64,000 bases of DNA from an uncultured Ruminococcus sp. (GTDB lineage Bacteria > Bacillota > Clostridia > Lachnospirales > Lachnospiraceae): positions 62,001 to 126,000 of the forward strand of contig CAJFQC010000004.1 of the NCBI GenBank assembly GCA_904418845.1. Direction: 5' to 3'. This document shows positions 6,869 through 17,004 of the stretch, piece after piece. The notes under the pieces were generated by a model that did not search any database, was not told the DNA's origin, and was given only the letters and a program-made list of their open reading frames with translations. Every line of letters begins with the position of its first letter. Position 1 is the stretch's first letter. Both the position numbers and the translations under genes were made by a program.

Positions 6869-8362
6869 GTGAATGACGTAATCTTAAAAATGGAGAATAT
6901 CGAAAAGCGGTTTTCTGGTGTACATGCACTAAAATCTGTGCAGTTTGAGCTTCGGGCGGGCGAGGTACATGCCCTTATGGGAGAAAACGGGGCCGGAAAA
7001 TCCACACTTGTAAAGATCCTTTGCGGAATCTATAAAAGAGACGGAGGTGAGGTGACATACTTTTCAAAGCCGGTTCATTTTGCCAATATTGCCGAGTCTC
7101 AGAAAGCAGGGATCAGCGTGATCCATCAGGAGCTTAACATGATGAATCATCTTACTGTTGCGCAGAATATCTATGTGGGAAGAGAGCCTAAAAAGGGCAT
7201 TATGATCGATGATAAAAAGATGGAAGAGGACACAGCGGAGCTGTTTCGAAAAATCGGAGTAAATATTGACCCGTCGGTTCCTCTGGGAACATTAACAGTA
7301 GGAAAGCAGCAGATGGTTGAGATTGCGAAAGCGGTTTCTCATGACTGTAAACTTCTTGTTCTCGACGAACCCACCGCCGCTCTTACACAACCTGAAGTTG
7401 AAGAACTTTTTAAGATTATGAAGGATCTGAAAGCCAAAGGCATTGGTATGATCTATATCTCTCATCGAATGGATGAGATTACGCGGATCTCTGACAGAGT
7501 TACTGTGATGCGTGACGGCGAATATGTAAATACTGTCAATACTGCCGAAACAACAAAGGACGAGATCGTAAAAATGATGGTCGGCCGAGTGGTTTACGGA
7601 GATAAGAAAGAAAAAAGCGCCGTTCCGGAAGATGCGCCGGTTGTGCTTGAAGTAAAAAATCTTAATGCGGGGAAAGAAGTAAAAGATGTCAGCTTTAAGC
7701 TGCGCAAAGGTGAAATTCTCGGATTTGCGGGGCTGATGGGTGCCGGAAGAACGGAAACGGCACGTGCGATTTACGGCGCGGACTTCAAAAGCTCCGGCGA
7801 GATCTATATTAACGGCAGGAAGGTTGATATACATACTCCCGAACAGGCTGTCCGAAACGGAATCTGCTATTTGTCTGAAGACAGAAAACAATATGGCCTG
7901 ATGCTTGATAAATCCGTCACAGATAATACGGTTGTCGCCTCAGTTGATAAATTTACCAGCGGCGGATGGATTAATGATTCTGAAATGTCCCGGGAGTCTG
8001 AAAAGTTCAATAAGATACTTCGGACAAAAACTCCTTCAATGGAACAGATCTTAAAAAAGCTTTCAGGCGGAAATCAGCAGAAGGTAATCGTTGCAAGATG
8101 GCTTATGAAAGACTGTGACATTTTTATCTTTGACGAACCCACAAGAGGAATTGACATCGGAGCGAAGAGTGAAATGTACGAACTGATGGAGCAGCTTGCC
8201 TCAGAGGGGAAATCGATCATCATGATTTCGTCAGAGCTTACCGAAATCCAGCGGTTAAGCGACAGGGTTGTGGTAATGTGCGAAGGAAGGATAACAGGAG
8301 AAATCGATATTGCCGACGCAACTCAGGAGGAAATAATGAAATACGCAACAATGCGGGACTAG
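6869..8362 (+). CDS. Sugar ABC transporter ATP-binding protein (RbsA/MglA type)
   Basis: 497 residues with two ABC ATPase domains, as usual for carbohydrate-uptake class 2 transporters: Walker A 'GENGAGKST', Walker B 'LLVLDEPTAALT', then a second half with degenerate Walker A 'GLMGAGRTE', signature 'LSGGNQQKV' and 'FIFDEPTRGIDIG'. Energises import of a pentose or deoxyhexose. Start set at GTG 6869 because AAGGAG (6854-6859) is 9 nt upstream and the resulting N-terminus aligns with RbsA; the track ATG at 6839 has no ribosome binding site. First gene of a three-gene operon. Context (fucI, fucU, BMC) points to L-fucose as substrate, an inference. Confidence 0.9.
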   Translation: MNDVILKMENIEKRFSGVHALKSVQFELRAGEVHALMGENGAGKSTLVKILCGIYKRDGGEVTYFSKPVHFANIAESQKAGISVIHQELNMMNHLTVAQNIYVGREPKKGIMIDDKKMEEDTAELFRKIGVNIDPSVPLGTLTVGKQQMVEIAKAVSHDCKLLVLDEPTAALTQPEVEELFKIMKDLKAKGIGMIYISHRMDEITRISDRVTVMRDGEYVNTVNTAETTKDEIVKMMVGRVVYGDKKEKSAVPEDAPVVLEVKNLNAGKEVKDVSFKLRKGEILGFAGLMGAGRTETARAIYGADFKSSGEIYINGRKVDIHTPEQAVRNGICYLSEDRKQYGLMLDKSVTDNTVVASVDKFTSGGWINDSEMSRESEKFNKILRTKTPSMEQILKKLSGGNQQKVIVARWLMKDCDIFIFDEPTRGIDIGAKSEMYELMEQLASEGKSIIMISSELTEIQRLSDRVVVMCEGRITGEIDIADATQEEIMKYATMRD

Positions 8363-8411
8363 CAGCAATTTTGTGTTAAAGACAAATTTAAAAGTGAAAG
8401 GACATAGTAAC

Positions 8412-9401
8412 ATGAAATTAAATGAAAAAGGACGCGCACAGTTCAAATTACAGCAAAATATCATCATTCTGATCGCTATGATCGTGCTGGTCATTGTGTT
8501 CAGCGCGCTGAATTCAAGCTTTATTGACCAGTATAATCTTGTAAGTATGGCACAGTCGCTTGCTCCGTACGCTGTATTGAGCCTTGGCGTTACATTTGTA
8601 ATTGCGACAGGCGGAATCGATCTTTCTATCGGAACAGTCTGTATAGCATCCGCTGTTGTTGCGGGAAAGCTTTACACAACAGAAACGATTCCACTTGCCA
8701 TGACGATTCCGGTTATGTGCGGAATCGGACTTCTGATCGGGCTTGTCAACGGACTTCTCATTGCAAAGGCGAAAGTTCCGAACTTTATCGCAACACTGGG
8801 CACGATGATGTTCGCAAGAGGATTTTCAGCGCTGCTTGTTTCGGACCCGAATATTTTCTTCCCGACAAATACATGGTACAACAAGCTTTTCTCCAATGCG
8901 AACGGAATTCCGACAGGTATTATCTGGGTGCTTTTTTTCATGGTGATCTGTATGTATATCATGTATAAGAACAAAGTGGGAAGATACATTCTCGCAATCG
9001 GAAGCAATGAAGAAGCTACAAGACTTTCCGGTATCAATACAGACAAATATAAAATCATTGCATACGTGATCTCAGGACTTGCAGCCGGCATCGCGGGAAT
9101 CTTCTGGTCGGCTTCATTCCCAACCGTAGCTGCGGCGACCGGAAATGGAATGGAGCTTGATGCGATCGCAGGCGTATATATCGGCGGAACAAGTGCGGCC
9201 GGCGGTGTCGCATCTGTATCAGGCTCTGTGATCGGAGCAGCGCTCCTGGTTGTTATCAGAAACGGTCTGAACATGGCTCTTGCGAGATTTAATTTAAATC
9301 TGAATTCTACATATGTAACTTATGTACTGACAGGTATTATCGTAGTAGTTGCTGTTTTGATGGATATTATCAAGACAAACAGAGCAAGCAAAAAGGCATG
9401 A
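8412..9401 (+). CDS. Sugar ABC transporter permease (RbsC type)
   Basis: 329-residue polytopic membrane protein of the branched BPD_transp_2 family, with about 8-10 hydrophobic segments. The conserved 'TGGIDLSIGT' near residue 65 and 'YIGGTSAAGGVASVSGSVIGA' near 265 are RbsC hallmarks. Start chosen at ATG 8412 after AAAGGA (8396-8401); the track's upstream TTG start would add 13 hydrophilic residues with no ribosome binding site. Pairs with the preceding ATPase and following lipoprotein. Confidence 0.92.
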   Translation: MKLNEKGRAQFKLQQNIIILIAMIVLVIVFSALNSSFIDQYNLVSMAQSLAPYAVLSLGVTFVIATGGIDLSIGTVCIASAVVAGKLYTTETIPLAMTIPVMCGIGLLIGLVNGLLIAKAKVPNFIATLGTMMFARGFSALLVSDPNIFFPTNTWYNKLFSNANGIPTGIIWVLFFMVICMYIMYKNKVGRYILAIGSNEEATRLSGINTDKYKIIAYVISGLAAGIAGIFWSASFPTVAAATGNGMELDAIAGVYIGGTSAAGGVASVSGSVIGAALLVVIRNGLNMALARFNLNLNSTYVTYVLTGIIVVVAVLMDIIKTNRASKKA

Positions 9402-9423
9402 TTTTGTCTGGCAAAAATTGAAT

Positions 9424-9444
9424 TATAATCCCAAAGGATTATAA
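9424..9444 (+). repeat. Short hairpin before the binding-protein gene
   Basis: TTATAATCC AAA GGATTATAA, a 9-bp perfect stem immediately upstream of the AGGAGG of the lipoprotein gene. Possibly an RNA stabiliser that raises binding-protein mRNA over permease mRNA; inferred. Confidence 0.5.
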
Positions 9445-9465
9445 ATATAAAGAGGAGGTATTTTT

Positions 9466-10551
9466 ATGAAAAACAAAAGAAGGGCAATCGCAATGCTGCT
9501 TTCTACGGCGCTCATGATGGGAGCGTTGGCAGGCTGTGGAAACAACGGCGGTGGAAGCGGCAGTGGCAGTGAAGGAGGCGGAGAATCATCAGACGGCGGA
9601 AAAACAATCGCAGTTATTGCGAAAGGAGAATCTCATGCTTTCTGGCAGTCTGTAAAAGCAGGCGCGGAAGCTGCCGCGGAAGAGAAAGGCTATGACATGA
9701 CTTTCCGCGGTCCGGCAAGCGAAAGCGCAAAGGATCTTCCTTCACAGAAAGAAATGCTTCAGACTGCTCTTTCCAGCAACGCAGACGGTATTGTGATCGG
9801 AACGATCGGCGAGGGATTCACGGATATGCTCGCACAGGCATATGACAAGGATATTCCGGTTGTCCAGTTTGATTCAGGCGTATGGGAAAACGATATTAAA
9901 GCGCTTGACGATATGGGCAAGAATCCGATTGTATCTCATGTAGCTACGAGCAATACTCTTGCAGCGGGACTGGCGGCAGAGAACTTCTTTGAAGCGATTA
10001 AAGAAGATATCGCGGCTTCAGACGGAAATTATGTAGTTGGCATTATCCAGCATGACGAAACACAGACAGGTATCGACCGCGCCGGCGGCTTCGAAGAGAA
10101 ATTTGCTGAACTTGCAGATGCAGACGAAACAACAAAAGGAAAATATAAGATTGAAAAAGAAGTAAAACCGGGTGACGCTGACAATGCATACAAGGCGGCG
10201 CTTGAAGCTCTTTATGAAAAAGGTGCGAAAGCTATCTTCATGTCAAATGAGGGCGTTGTAAAACAGGTATCTGATGCGATCGCGGCTGCAGGCGGAAAAT
10301 ACGATGATGTTAAATTCTGCGGATTTGATGCGGGTACAAAACAGATTGAATGGATGAAAGCTGAATCAGGAGCAAAACTTATCGGTTCTGTTGCCCAGGA
10401 TTCTTATCAGATCGGATATGATGCTGTAATGCAGTGTATCAACGCTATCGAAGGAAGCACTGTTGAGGAAAAAGTTGACATCGCCGGTGCATGGTGGGAT
10501 GCAACAAACGTTGATGAGATGAAAGAAAAGAATCTCGTTTACGAGGGATAA
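9466..10551 (+). CDS. Sugar ABC transporter substrate-binding lipoprotein (RbsB/Peripla_BP_4)
   Basis: 361 residues. Lipoprotein signal peptide with lipobox 'LAGC' (Cys near residue 24), a Gly/Ser-rich linker, then a two-lobed periplasmic-binding-protein fold of the RbsB family ('KTIAVIAKGESHAFWQSVKAGAEAAAEEKG', 'ADGIVIGTIGEGF', 'IIQHDETQTGIDRAGGF'). Anchored outside the cytoplasmic membrane to deliver sugar to the permease. Excellent ribosome binding site AGAGGAGG. Last gene of the transporter operon, followed by a terminator. Ligand probably L-fucose, judged only from neighbours. Confidence 0.93.
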   Translation: MKNKRRAIAMLLSTALMMGALAGCGNNGGGSGSGSEGGGESSDGGKTIAVIAKGESHAFWQSVKAGAEAAAEEKGYDMTFRGPASESAKDLPSQKEMLQTALSSNADGIVIGTIGEGFTDMLAQAYDKDIPVVQFDSGVWENDIKALDDMGKNPIVSHVATSNTLAAGLAAENFFEAIKEDIAASDGNYVVGIIQHDETQTGIDRAGGFEEKFAELADADETTKGKYKIEKEVKPGDADNAYKAALEALYEKGAKAIFMSNEGVVKQVSDAIAAAGGKYDDVKFCGFDAGTKQIEWMKAESGAKLIGSVAQDSYQIGYDAVMQCINAIEGSTVEEKVDIAGAWWDATNVDEMKEKNLVYEG

Positions 10552-10566
10552 CATGCAATTTAATGA

Positions 10567-10592
10567 GGGAACCGGAGCCGGTTCCCTTTTTT
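10567..10592 (+). terminator. Rho-independent terminator of the transporter operon
   Basis: GGGAACCGG AG CCGGTTCCC followed by six T residues, 15 nt past the lipoprotein stop codon. Confidence 0.93.
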
Positions 10593-10719
10593 AAAAGAAA
10601 ATATCTGAATATTATTTTGGATATTTTCCCGGGACTGTTCCCTTGTATTTCTTACAATGTTTTAATAAAGCATGATTCGGCTTTGAAACCGGATGTGCAG
10701 ATCTGAGAGGAGGAAGACA

Positions 10720-12198
10720 TTGAGACAAGACAGAAAACAGGTGCTGGCATTTGATTTCGGGGCGTCCAGCGGAAGAGCCATACTTGCCTCACTGGAGGAC
10801 GGGAAAATTGTCATGGAAGAAGTGCATCGGTTTTCAAATGATCCTGTATTTATCGGAAATACAATGTACTGGGATACGTTAAGACAGTTTTTCGAAATTA
10901 AGCAGGGTATGTTGAAAGCAAAGCAGAAAGGCGGCTTTGAAAGCGTAGGAATAGACACCTGGGGCGTTGACTTCGGACTTCTCGATGAACACGGCGCGCT
11001 GCTGGAAAGCGCCGTACATTACAGAGATGACCGTACACTGGGGAGACAGGAGGAAGTTTTCAAAGTAATGCCCAAAGATGAACTGTATGAACTTACAGGT
11101 GTTCAGTTTGAAAATTTCAATACTGTTTTCCAGCTATATTCCCTTGTCCAGGACCGTCCGTGGCTTCTGGAGCGCGCAGACAAGCTGCTGTTAACACCGG
11201 ATCTATTTAATTATTTCCTGACAGGTGAAAAAAAGGCAGAATATACAATGTCTACGACCACACAGCTTATGGACATCAGGAACAAGGAATGGTCTGACAA
11301 GATTCTGAATCGGCTTTCAATTCCCCGGAAGCTGTTCCCTGAGATCATCCTCAGCGGAACAGTTGTGGGAACGATCGATCAGAAGATCTGTGATGAGTTA
11401 GGCATTGCGCCGGCAAAGGTTGTGGCCGTTGCAAGTCATGACACACAGAGCGCAGTTGCAGCAGTCCCTACTCAGGAGGATGATTTTATTTTTATCAGCT
11501 GCGGAACATGGAGCCTGTTCGGAACGGAATTAAAGAGTCCCGTAATCGGAAAAGAATCTTACGAGCTAAACGTAAGTAATGAAGGCGGATACGGCGGTAC
11601 CTACAACTTCCTGAAAAATATTATCGGTCTGTGGCTCGCGCAGGAAAGCAGACGCCAGTGGGCAAGAGAAGGGAAGGACTACAGTTTCGGGGAACTGGAA
11701 CAGCTTGCCAGGAAAGCAGAACCGTTTTTAAGCTTTATAGATCCGGATTCTCCAGAATTCAATTCCGCGGGAGATATCCCGGGAAGAATCCGTGCCTTTT
11801 GCGAAAGAACCGGCCAGAAGGTTCCGCAGACCCAGGGGGATATTATGTGCTGCATCAATCAGAGCCTCGCTTTGAAATACAGATATACACTTGAACAGAT
11901 AGAGGCATGCACAGGGAAACAGTTCCCCATGATCAATATGATCGGCGGCGGAATCCAGAGCGGGCTGCTCTGCCAGATGACCGCAAGCGCCAGCAAAAGA
12001 AAAGTACTTGCAGGCCCGGTGGAAGCCACGGCCCTTGGAAATATTGCGGTTCAGATGATGTCTCTCGGAGAAATCAAGAATCTTAAAGAGGCGCGCAGGA
12101 TCATTGCAGATTCGGAACAGACATATGAGTATCTGCCGAAAGACGGTCAAAAATGGGATACTGCATATGAGAAGTTTAAATCAATCATTCAAAAGTAA
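10720..12198 (+). CDS. FGGY-family deoxysugar kinase (rhamnulokinase family, likely acts on fuculose)
   Basis: 492-residue FGGY carbohydrate kinase. '[18 protein letters not shown]', '[13 protein letters not shown]', '[10 protein letters not shown]', '[17 protein letters not shown]' and '[14 protein letters not shown]' are typical of RhaB-type rhamnulokinases rather than E. coli FucK. Being in one operon with L-fucose isomerase and fucose mutarotase, its in vivo substrate is probably L-fuculose; dual use of rhamnulose is possible. Start placed at TTG 10720, 6 nt after AGGAGG (10708-10713); the track ATG 10693 lies upstream of that site. Ends 13 nt before the isomerase. Confidence 0.85.
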   Translation: MRQDRKQVLAFDFGASSGRAILASLEDGKIVMEEVHRFSNDPVFIGNTMYWDTLRQFFEIKQGMLKAKQKGGFESVGIDTWGVDFGLLDEHGALLESAVHYRDDRTLGRQEEVFKVMPKDELYELTGVQFENFNTVFQLYSLVQDRPWLLERADKLLLTPDLFNYFLTGEKKAEYTMSTTTQLMDIRNKEWSDKILNRLSIPRKLFPEIILSGTVVGTIDQKICDELGIAPAKVVAVASHDTQSAVAAVPTQEDDFIFISCGTWSLFGTELKSPVIGKESYELNVSNEGGYGGTYNFLKNIIGLWLAQESRRQWAREGKDYSFGELEQLARKAEPFLSFIDPDSPEFNSAGDIPGRIRAFCERTGQKVPQTQGDIMCCINQSLALKYRYTLEQIEACTGKQFPMINMIGGGIQSGLLCQMTASASKRKVLAGPVEATALGNIAVQMMSLGEIKNLKEARRIIADSEQTYEYLPKDGQKWDTAYEKFKSIIQK

Positions 12199-12211
12199 GG
12201 AGGAAATCAAA

Positions 12212-14005
12212 ATGGCAGAAAACAGATTAATCGGCGGATATCCGGTTATCGGAATCCGTCCTACCATCGATGGAAGAAGAGGTGCGTTAAAAGTACGTGA
12301 AGGCCTCGAAGATCAGACAATGGGTATGGCGAAAGCAGCCGCGAAGTTGTTTGAAGAAAATCTGCGCTATTCAAATGGAGAGCCGGTGAAGGTCGTGCTC
12401 GCCGACACAACGATCGGACGTGTGGCAGAGTCCGCAGCCTGTGCTGAAAAATTCAGAAGAGAAGGCGTAGATATTACACTGACTGTTACACCGTGCTGGT
12501 GCTATGGTTCTGAGACAATGGATATGGATCCGCAGACGATTAAAGGCGTGTGGGGACTGAATGCAACAGAAAGGCCGGGAGCCGTATATCTGGCATCTGT
12601 TCTTGCGACCCATGCGCAGAAGGGACTTCCGGCATTTGGCATTTACGGACATGATGTTGTGGATGCGGATGATGATTCCGTTCCGGAAGATGTAAAAGAG
12701 AAACTTTTAAGATTTGGCCGTGCGGCCGTTGCGGCAGCATCAATGAGAGGAAAATCATACCTTCAGATCGGATCGATCTGTATGGGAATCGGAGGATCGA
12801 TCATTGATTCTGACTTTATCGAGTCTTATCTGGGCATGCGCGTTGAATCTGTTGACGAGGTTGAGATCATCAGACGTATGACAGAAGGTATTTACGATAA
12901 GGCTGAATTTGAAAAAGCGCTGGCATGGGCAAAAGAAAAATGCCGGATCGGCTTTGACAAAAACCCGGACGAACTTAAAATGAGCGACGAAAAGAAGGCG
13001 GAGCAATTTGAATTCGTTGTTAAAATGGCAGTGATCATTAAAGATCTGATGAATGGAAACAGCAATCTTCCGGCAGGATGCGAGGAAGAAATGGTAGGAC
13101 ATAACGCCATTGCGGCCGGATTCCAGGGACAGAGACAATGGACGGATTTCTACCCGAACGGGGACTTTGCGGAAGCAATTCTGAACAGCTCTTTTGACTG
13201 GAATGGTGCGAGGGAACCATATATTCTGGCCACAGAGAATGATGTTCTGAACGGGCTCGGCATGCTTTTTATGAAACTGCTTACAAACCGGGCGCAGATT
13301 TTTGCTGATGTGCGTACATACTGGAGTTCGGATGCAGTGAAACGTGTGACTGGTTATGAACTGGAAGGCAAGGCGAAAGAGGCGGACGGATTCATCCATC
13401 TGATCAACTCCGGCGCCGCGTGTCTGGATGCGAACGGGCAGTCTAAAGATGCTGAAGGAAGCGGAACAATGAAACCGTGGTATGAGGTGACAGAGGCAGA
13501 TCAGGACGCAATGCTCGCGGCTACAACATGGAATCCGGCAGATAACGGATATTTCCGCGGCGGCGGCTTCTCTTCAAGATTCCTGACAGAAGCCCAGATG
13601 CCCTGCACAATGATCCGTCTGAATCTTGTAAAAGGTCTTGGACCGGTCCTTCAGATCGCGGAAGGATGGACGGTCAAGCTTCCGGACGAAGTTTCAGACA
13701 AGCTTTGGAAGAGGACAGACTATACGTGGCCGTGCACATGGTTTGCACCGAGATGTACCGGTGAGGGCGCGTTTAAGACAGCTTATAATGTTATGAACAA
13801 CTGGGGCGCAAACCACGGCGCTATTTCCTATGGGCATATCGGGGCAGATCTGATCACAATGTGTTCGATGCTGAGGATTCCTGTATGCATGCATAATGTT
13901 CCGGAAAAGGATATTTTCAGGCCGGCTGCATGGAATGCGTTCGGAATGGACAAAGAAGGACAGGATTACAGAGCGTGCGCTGCATACGGACCGCTGTATA
14001 AATAA
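12212..14005 (+). CDS. fucI: L-fucose isomerase
   Basis: 597 residues, close to the 591 of E. coli FucI. Converts L-fucose to L-fuculose with Mn2+. '[29 protein letters not shown]' at the N-terminus, '[14 protein letters not shown]' and '[17 protein letters not shown]' are family signatures. Start at ATG 12212, directly after AAGGAGG (12197-12203); the track's start at 12104 is inside the kinase gene. Overlap with arabinose isomerase chemistry is possible in this family, but FucU beside it favours fucose. Cytoplasmic hexamer expected. Confidence 0.96.
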   Translation: MAENRLIGGYPVIGIRPTIDGRRGALKVREGLEDQTMGMAKAAAKLFEENLRYSNGEPVKVVLADTTIGRVAESAACAEKFRREGVDITLTVTPCWCYGSETMDMDPQTIKGVWGLNATERPGAVYLASVLATHAQKGLPAFGIYGHDVVDADDDSVPEDVKEKLLRFGRAAVAAASMRGKSYLQIGSICMGIGGSIIDSDFIESYLGMRVESVDEVEIIRRMTEGIYDKAEFEKALAWAKEKCRIGFDKNPDELKMSDEKKAEQFEFVVKMAVIIKDLMNGNSNLPAGCEEEMVGHNAIAAGFQGQRQWTDFYPNGDFAEAILNSSFDWNGAREPYILATENDVLNGLGMLFMKLLTNRAQIFADVRTYWSSDAVKRVTGYELEGKAKEADGFIHLINSGAACLDANGQSKDAEGSGTMKPWYEVTEADQDAMLAATTWNPADNGYFRGGGFSSRFLTEAQMPCTMIRLNLVKGLGPVLQIAEGWTVKLPDEVSDKLWKRTDYTWPCTWFAPRCTGEGAFKTAYNVMNNWGANHGAISYGHIGADLITMCSMLRIPVCMHNVPEKDIFRPAAWNAFGMDKEGQDYRACAAYGPLYK

Positions 14006-14037
14006 CGGATTACCGGAGAAAGGATGTTCAGGAAAAG

Positions 14038-14484
14038 ATGTTAAAAGGAATTCCTTCTATTTTATCACCGGAGTTATTAAAGGTGCTCTGTGAAATGGGC
14101 CACAGCGACCGTCTTGTAATTGCGGACGGCAATTTCCCTTCCGAATCTATGGGAAAAGACGCTGTCGTCATCCGTATGGACGGGCATGGGGTTCCGGAAA
14201 TCCTTGATGCTGTACTTCAGGTATTTCCGCTGGATACTTATACAGATAAACCGGTGAATTTAATGGAACTTATGCCACAGGATGTGGGAAAAGTTGAGGC
14301 GTCGATCTGGGATACTTATAAGGAGATAGTTTCCCGGCATGACTCCAGAGGTGCAGATGCGGTAGGAAATATCGAACGTTTTGCGTTTTACGAGGAAGCG
14401 AAGAAGGTATACTGTATCATTGCAACAGGGGAAACAGCGATTTATGCCAATGTAATGCTGCAAAAAGGCGTTGTCATCAACTAA
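14038..14484 (+). CDS. fucU: L-fucose mutarotase (RbsD/FucU family)
   Basis: 148 residues, RbsD/FucU fold: 'MLKGIPSILSPELLKVLCEMGHSDRLVIADGNFP' with the conserved His in 'GHSD', and the C-terminal 'GETAIYANVMLQKGV'. Interconverts alpha and beta anomers of L-fucose so the isomerase receives its preferred anomer. Lies 32 nt after fucI, with a weak ribosome binding site. End of the fucose operon. Confidence 0.93.
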   Translation: MLKGIPSILSPELLKVLCEMGHSDRLVIADGNFPSESMGKDAVVIRMDGHGVPEILDAVLQVFPLDTYTDKPVNLMELMPQDVGKVEASIWDTYKEIVSRHDSRGADAVGNIERFAFYEEAKKVYCIIATGETAIYANVMLQKGVVIN

Positions 14485-14505
14485 CAGAATAACCGAGACA
14501 GCAGT

Positions 14506-14555
14506 AAGGAGCTTCAGATGGGTATTGACTTATCCTCTGAAGTTCCTTTATTCTT
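14506..14555 (+). terminator. Probable terminator of the fucose operon
   Basis: AAGGAGCTTCAGA and TCTGAAGTTCCTT form a 13-bp stem with one G-U pair, followed by the T-rich TATTCTTTTAT, 21 nt after the fucU stop. Confidence 0.7.
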
Positions 14556-14586
14556 TTATCTGTAAAAAATATGCAGGGAGGGTTTC

Positions 14587-16185
14587 ATGCTCAGAATCAG
14601 CCAGCTCATACTTCCGGTGGGACATACGCCGGAGCAGTTGAGGAAAAAGTTATTGCGCACAGCACATATGAAAGAAAATGAATTGAAAAGCTTTGCCATA
14701 CGCAGACGTTCTCTTGACGCGAGAAAAAAACCGGAGCTGTATTATGTCTATACAGTGGACTTTTCCGCAGAAAATGAAAACCGTGTTATCAGGCAGACAA
14801 AAGGAAAGGCACAGAAAGTCACGGAAAAGCCATATCACGTGCCGAAACATGGCACAGAGTCCCTTAAAGAGCGCCCGGTTATTATCGGAAGCGGTCCGGC
14901 GGGTTTATTCTGCGCCTATCTTCTGGCAATCGAAGGATATTCTCCTCTTATTGTAGAGCGTGGAGCGCCTGTCCGTGAGCGCAGGAAAGACATAGAGCGT
15001 TTCTGGGAGACAGGGGTGCTTGACACAGCCTCAAATGTCCAGTTCGGCGAGGGCGGCGCAGGGACATTCTCCGATGGGAAGCTGAATACAATGGTAAAAG
15101 ATCTGGCGGGGAGAAACCGCTATGTGCTGGAAATCTTTGTAAAGTTCGGAGCGCCCGGAGAGATACTGTGGGAACAGAAGCCGCATATAGGGACAGATAT
15201 ACTGATCGGCGTGGTAGAGGCTATGCGAGGGGAGATCCTCCGTCTGGGCGGCGAATTCCGCTTCCGCAGTCAAGTCACGGATATTCTTCCAAAGGAAAAC
15301 TGTATCGTGATAAACAATGAGGAAAAGATCAGGACAGAAGCTGCTGTCCTTGCAATAGGACACAGCGCAAGAGATACGTTTTCCATGCTATACGGCAGAG
15401 GCTTTTCCATGGAGGCGAAATCCTTTGCAGTAGGAGTGCGTGTTGAACATCCGCAGCGCATGATAGACACAGTAACTTACGGAAGAGAAGAAAGAGGCGT
15501 GCTGGGCGCGGCAGCCTACAAGCTGACAGAAAAGATGGACAACGGAAGGGGAGTATACACCTTCTGTATGTGTCCGGGCGGCTATGTTGTCAATGCTTCC
15601 TCAGAAGAAGGCTGTCTGGCGGTCAACGGCATGAGTTATCATGACCGGGCAGGAGAGAACGCCAACAGCGCGGTCATTGTGACTGTCACAAAAGAGGATT
15701 ACGGTTCAGACCACCCGCTTTCGGGGGTGGAATTTCAGCGCCGGCTGGAACGGCGGGCCTGGGAGGAAGGAAAAGGGAATGTACCTGTCCAGAGATTCGC
15801 GGACTTCTGCGAAGGGAAAGCAACTGAAAGACCAGGACATATCAGACCAAATATCAAGGGGGCTTATCAGTTTGGAAATGTAAGAAACATCTTCCCGGAG
15901 GAGATCGCAGAATCGCTGGAAAAAGGAATCAGGGGAATGGACCGCAGGATACACGGATTCGCGGATGACGATACGCTTCTGTCCGGCGTGGAGAGCAGGA
16001 CCTCTTCTCCTGTCAGGATCACAAGGGGAGAAGACTTCACCGCTAATGTTCCATGGGTCTATCCCTGCGGCGAGGGAGCGGGATACGCGGGTGGAATCAC
16101 CTCCGCGGCGATGGACGGGATGAAGGTGGCCGAGGCCATCATACGCAGGTATGCAAATCAGTATTCACAGAATTTTAATCCTTAA
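14587..16185 (+). CDS. FAD-dependent dehydrogenase of unknown substrate (COG2509 family)
   Basis: 532 residues. The FAD-binding Rossmann motif 'VIIGSGPAGLFCAYLLAIEGYSPLIVERG' starts near residue 98, after an N-terminal domain of about 95 residues typical of the COG2509 'uncharacterised FAD-dependent dehydrogenase' family; 'NVQFGEGGAGTFSDGKL' and the C-terminal 'YPCGEGAGYAGGITSAAMDGMKVAEAI' are further family motifs. No substrate is established. Good ribosome binding site (GGGAGG) before ATG 14587. Stands between the fucose operon terminator and the radC/mre cluster and appears monocistronic. Confidence 0.85.
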   Translation: MLRISQLILPVGHTPEQLRKKLLRTAHMKENELKSFAIRRRSLDARKKPELYYVYTVDFSAENENRVIRQTKGKAQKVTEKPYHVPKHGTESLKERPVIIGSGPAGLFCAYLLAIEGYSPLIVERGAPVRERRKDIERFWETGVLDTASNVQFGEGGAGTFSDGKLNTMVKDLAGRNRYVLEIFVKFGAPGEILWEQKPHIGTDILIGVVEAMRGEILRLGGEFRFRSQVTDILPKENCIVINNEEKIRTEAAVLAIGHSARDTFSMLYGRGFSMEAKSFAVGVRVEHPQRMIDTVTYGREERGVLGAAAYKLTEKMDNGRGVYTFCMCPGGYVVNASSEEGCLAVNGMSYHDRAGENANSAVIVTVTKEDYGSDHPLSGVEFQRRLERRAWEEGKGNVPVQRFADFCEGKATERPGHIRPNIKGAYQFGNVRNIFPEEIAESLEKGIRGMDRRIHGFADDDTLLSGVESRTSSPVRITRGEDFTANVPWVYPCGEGAGYAGGITSAAMDGMKVAEAIIRRYANQYSQNFNP

Positions 16186-16261
16186 TCCCTATACACAAAA
16201 AATAAATTGTGATAAAATAAATCACTGTATTGTATCATCGCACTGATCGAAGGATCAAGAT

Positions 16262-16960
16262 ATGGAAAAAAACAATACGATTAAAGACATGTATCACGGA
16301 GACCGGCCCTATGAAAAATGTGAGCAGTTCGGGGCTAAGAATCTGACGGACGCTGAACTGTTTGCCGTGCTCTTGCGCACAGGGACAAGAGGAGAGAATT
16401 CGCTTGCCCTGGCGCATAGAATTCTTTGTTCGGAAACTTCGGAACGAGGGCTTCTGAATATCCACCGCTGGGATATGGACAGTCTTATGCGTGTCCGTGG
16501 AATCGGGAAAGTGAAGGCAATCCAGATTTTGTGCCTGTCTGAGCTTGCAAAGCGGATGGCGAGGGCATCAGCTATGCAGGAACTTGATTTTTCTTCACCC
16601 CGGACTATCGCGCAGTATTATATGGAGGATATGAGGCACAGGGAAAAGGAAGTGCTTAAGCTTCTTCTCCTGAATACAAGATCCAGATTAATCGGAGAGA
16701 GTGAAATATCGGTAGGCACTGTCAATATGGCGCTGATCTCTCCGCGGGAGCTTTTCCTTGAGGCGCTCAGAAGGAACGCTGTTTCCATTATCCTGCTGCA
16801 CAATCATCCGAGTGGAGATCCGGAGCCAAGCAGGGAGGATGTCCGTATAACCGGACGCATATACGAGGCAGGGGCCTTGATTGGGATCGAACTTCTGGAC
16901 CATATTATCATAGGGGACAACCGTTTTGCCAGTTTGAAAGAGAGAGGGCTCTTTCCTTGA
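16262..16960 (+). CDS. radC: RadC/UPF0758 JAB-domain protein
   Basis: 232 residues. N-terminal helix-hairpin-helix region ('RVRGIGKVKAIQIL', about 80-93) and C-terminal JAB/MPN+ metalloprotease-like domain with 'HNHPSGDPEPSREDV', the zinc-binding JAMM motif. Historically named for DNA repair, but the role is unproven. In Bacillus and many Clostridia the gene sits immediately upstream of mreBCD, as here: the mreB start is 45 nt beyond its stop. Confidence 0.93.
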   Translation: MEKNNTIKDMYHGDRPYEKCEQFGAKNLTDAELFAVLLRTGTRGENSLALAHRILCSETSERGLLNIHRWDMDSLMRVRGIGKVKAIQILCLSELAKRMARASAMQELDFSSPRTIAQYYMEDMRHREKEVLKLLLLNTRSRLIGESEISVGTVNMALISPRELFLEALRRNAVSIILLHNHPSGDPEPSREDVRITGRIYEAGALIGIELLDHIIIGDNRFASLKERGLFP

Positions 16961-17004
16961 AGGTCACGGCCGGGACAGGGCGTTATATAAAAGGGGTAGT
17001 ACAA

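Noticed and set aside
7292-7891. 199-residue minus-strand ORF inside the ABC ATPase gene
   Set aside because: Antisense shadow; the plus-strand frame holds Walker and signature motifs.
9520-9600. Gly/Ser-rich repeat in the binding protein
   Set aside because: Ordinary flexible linker after a lipoprotein cysteine, not a functional repeat.
12755-13399. 214-residue minus-strand ORF inside fucI
   Set aside because: Antisense shadow of a strongly conserved enzyme; Phe/His-rich composition without family motifs.
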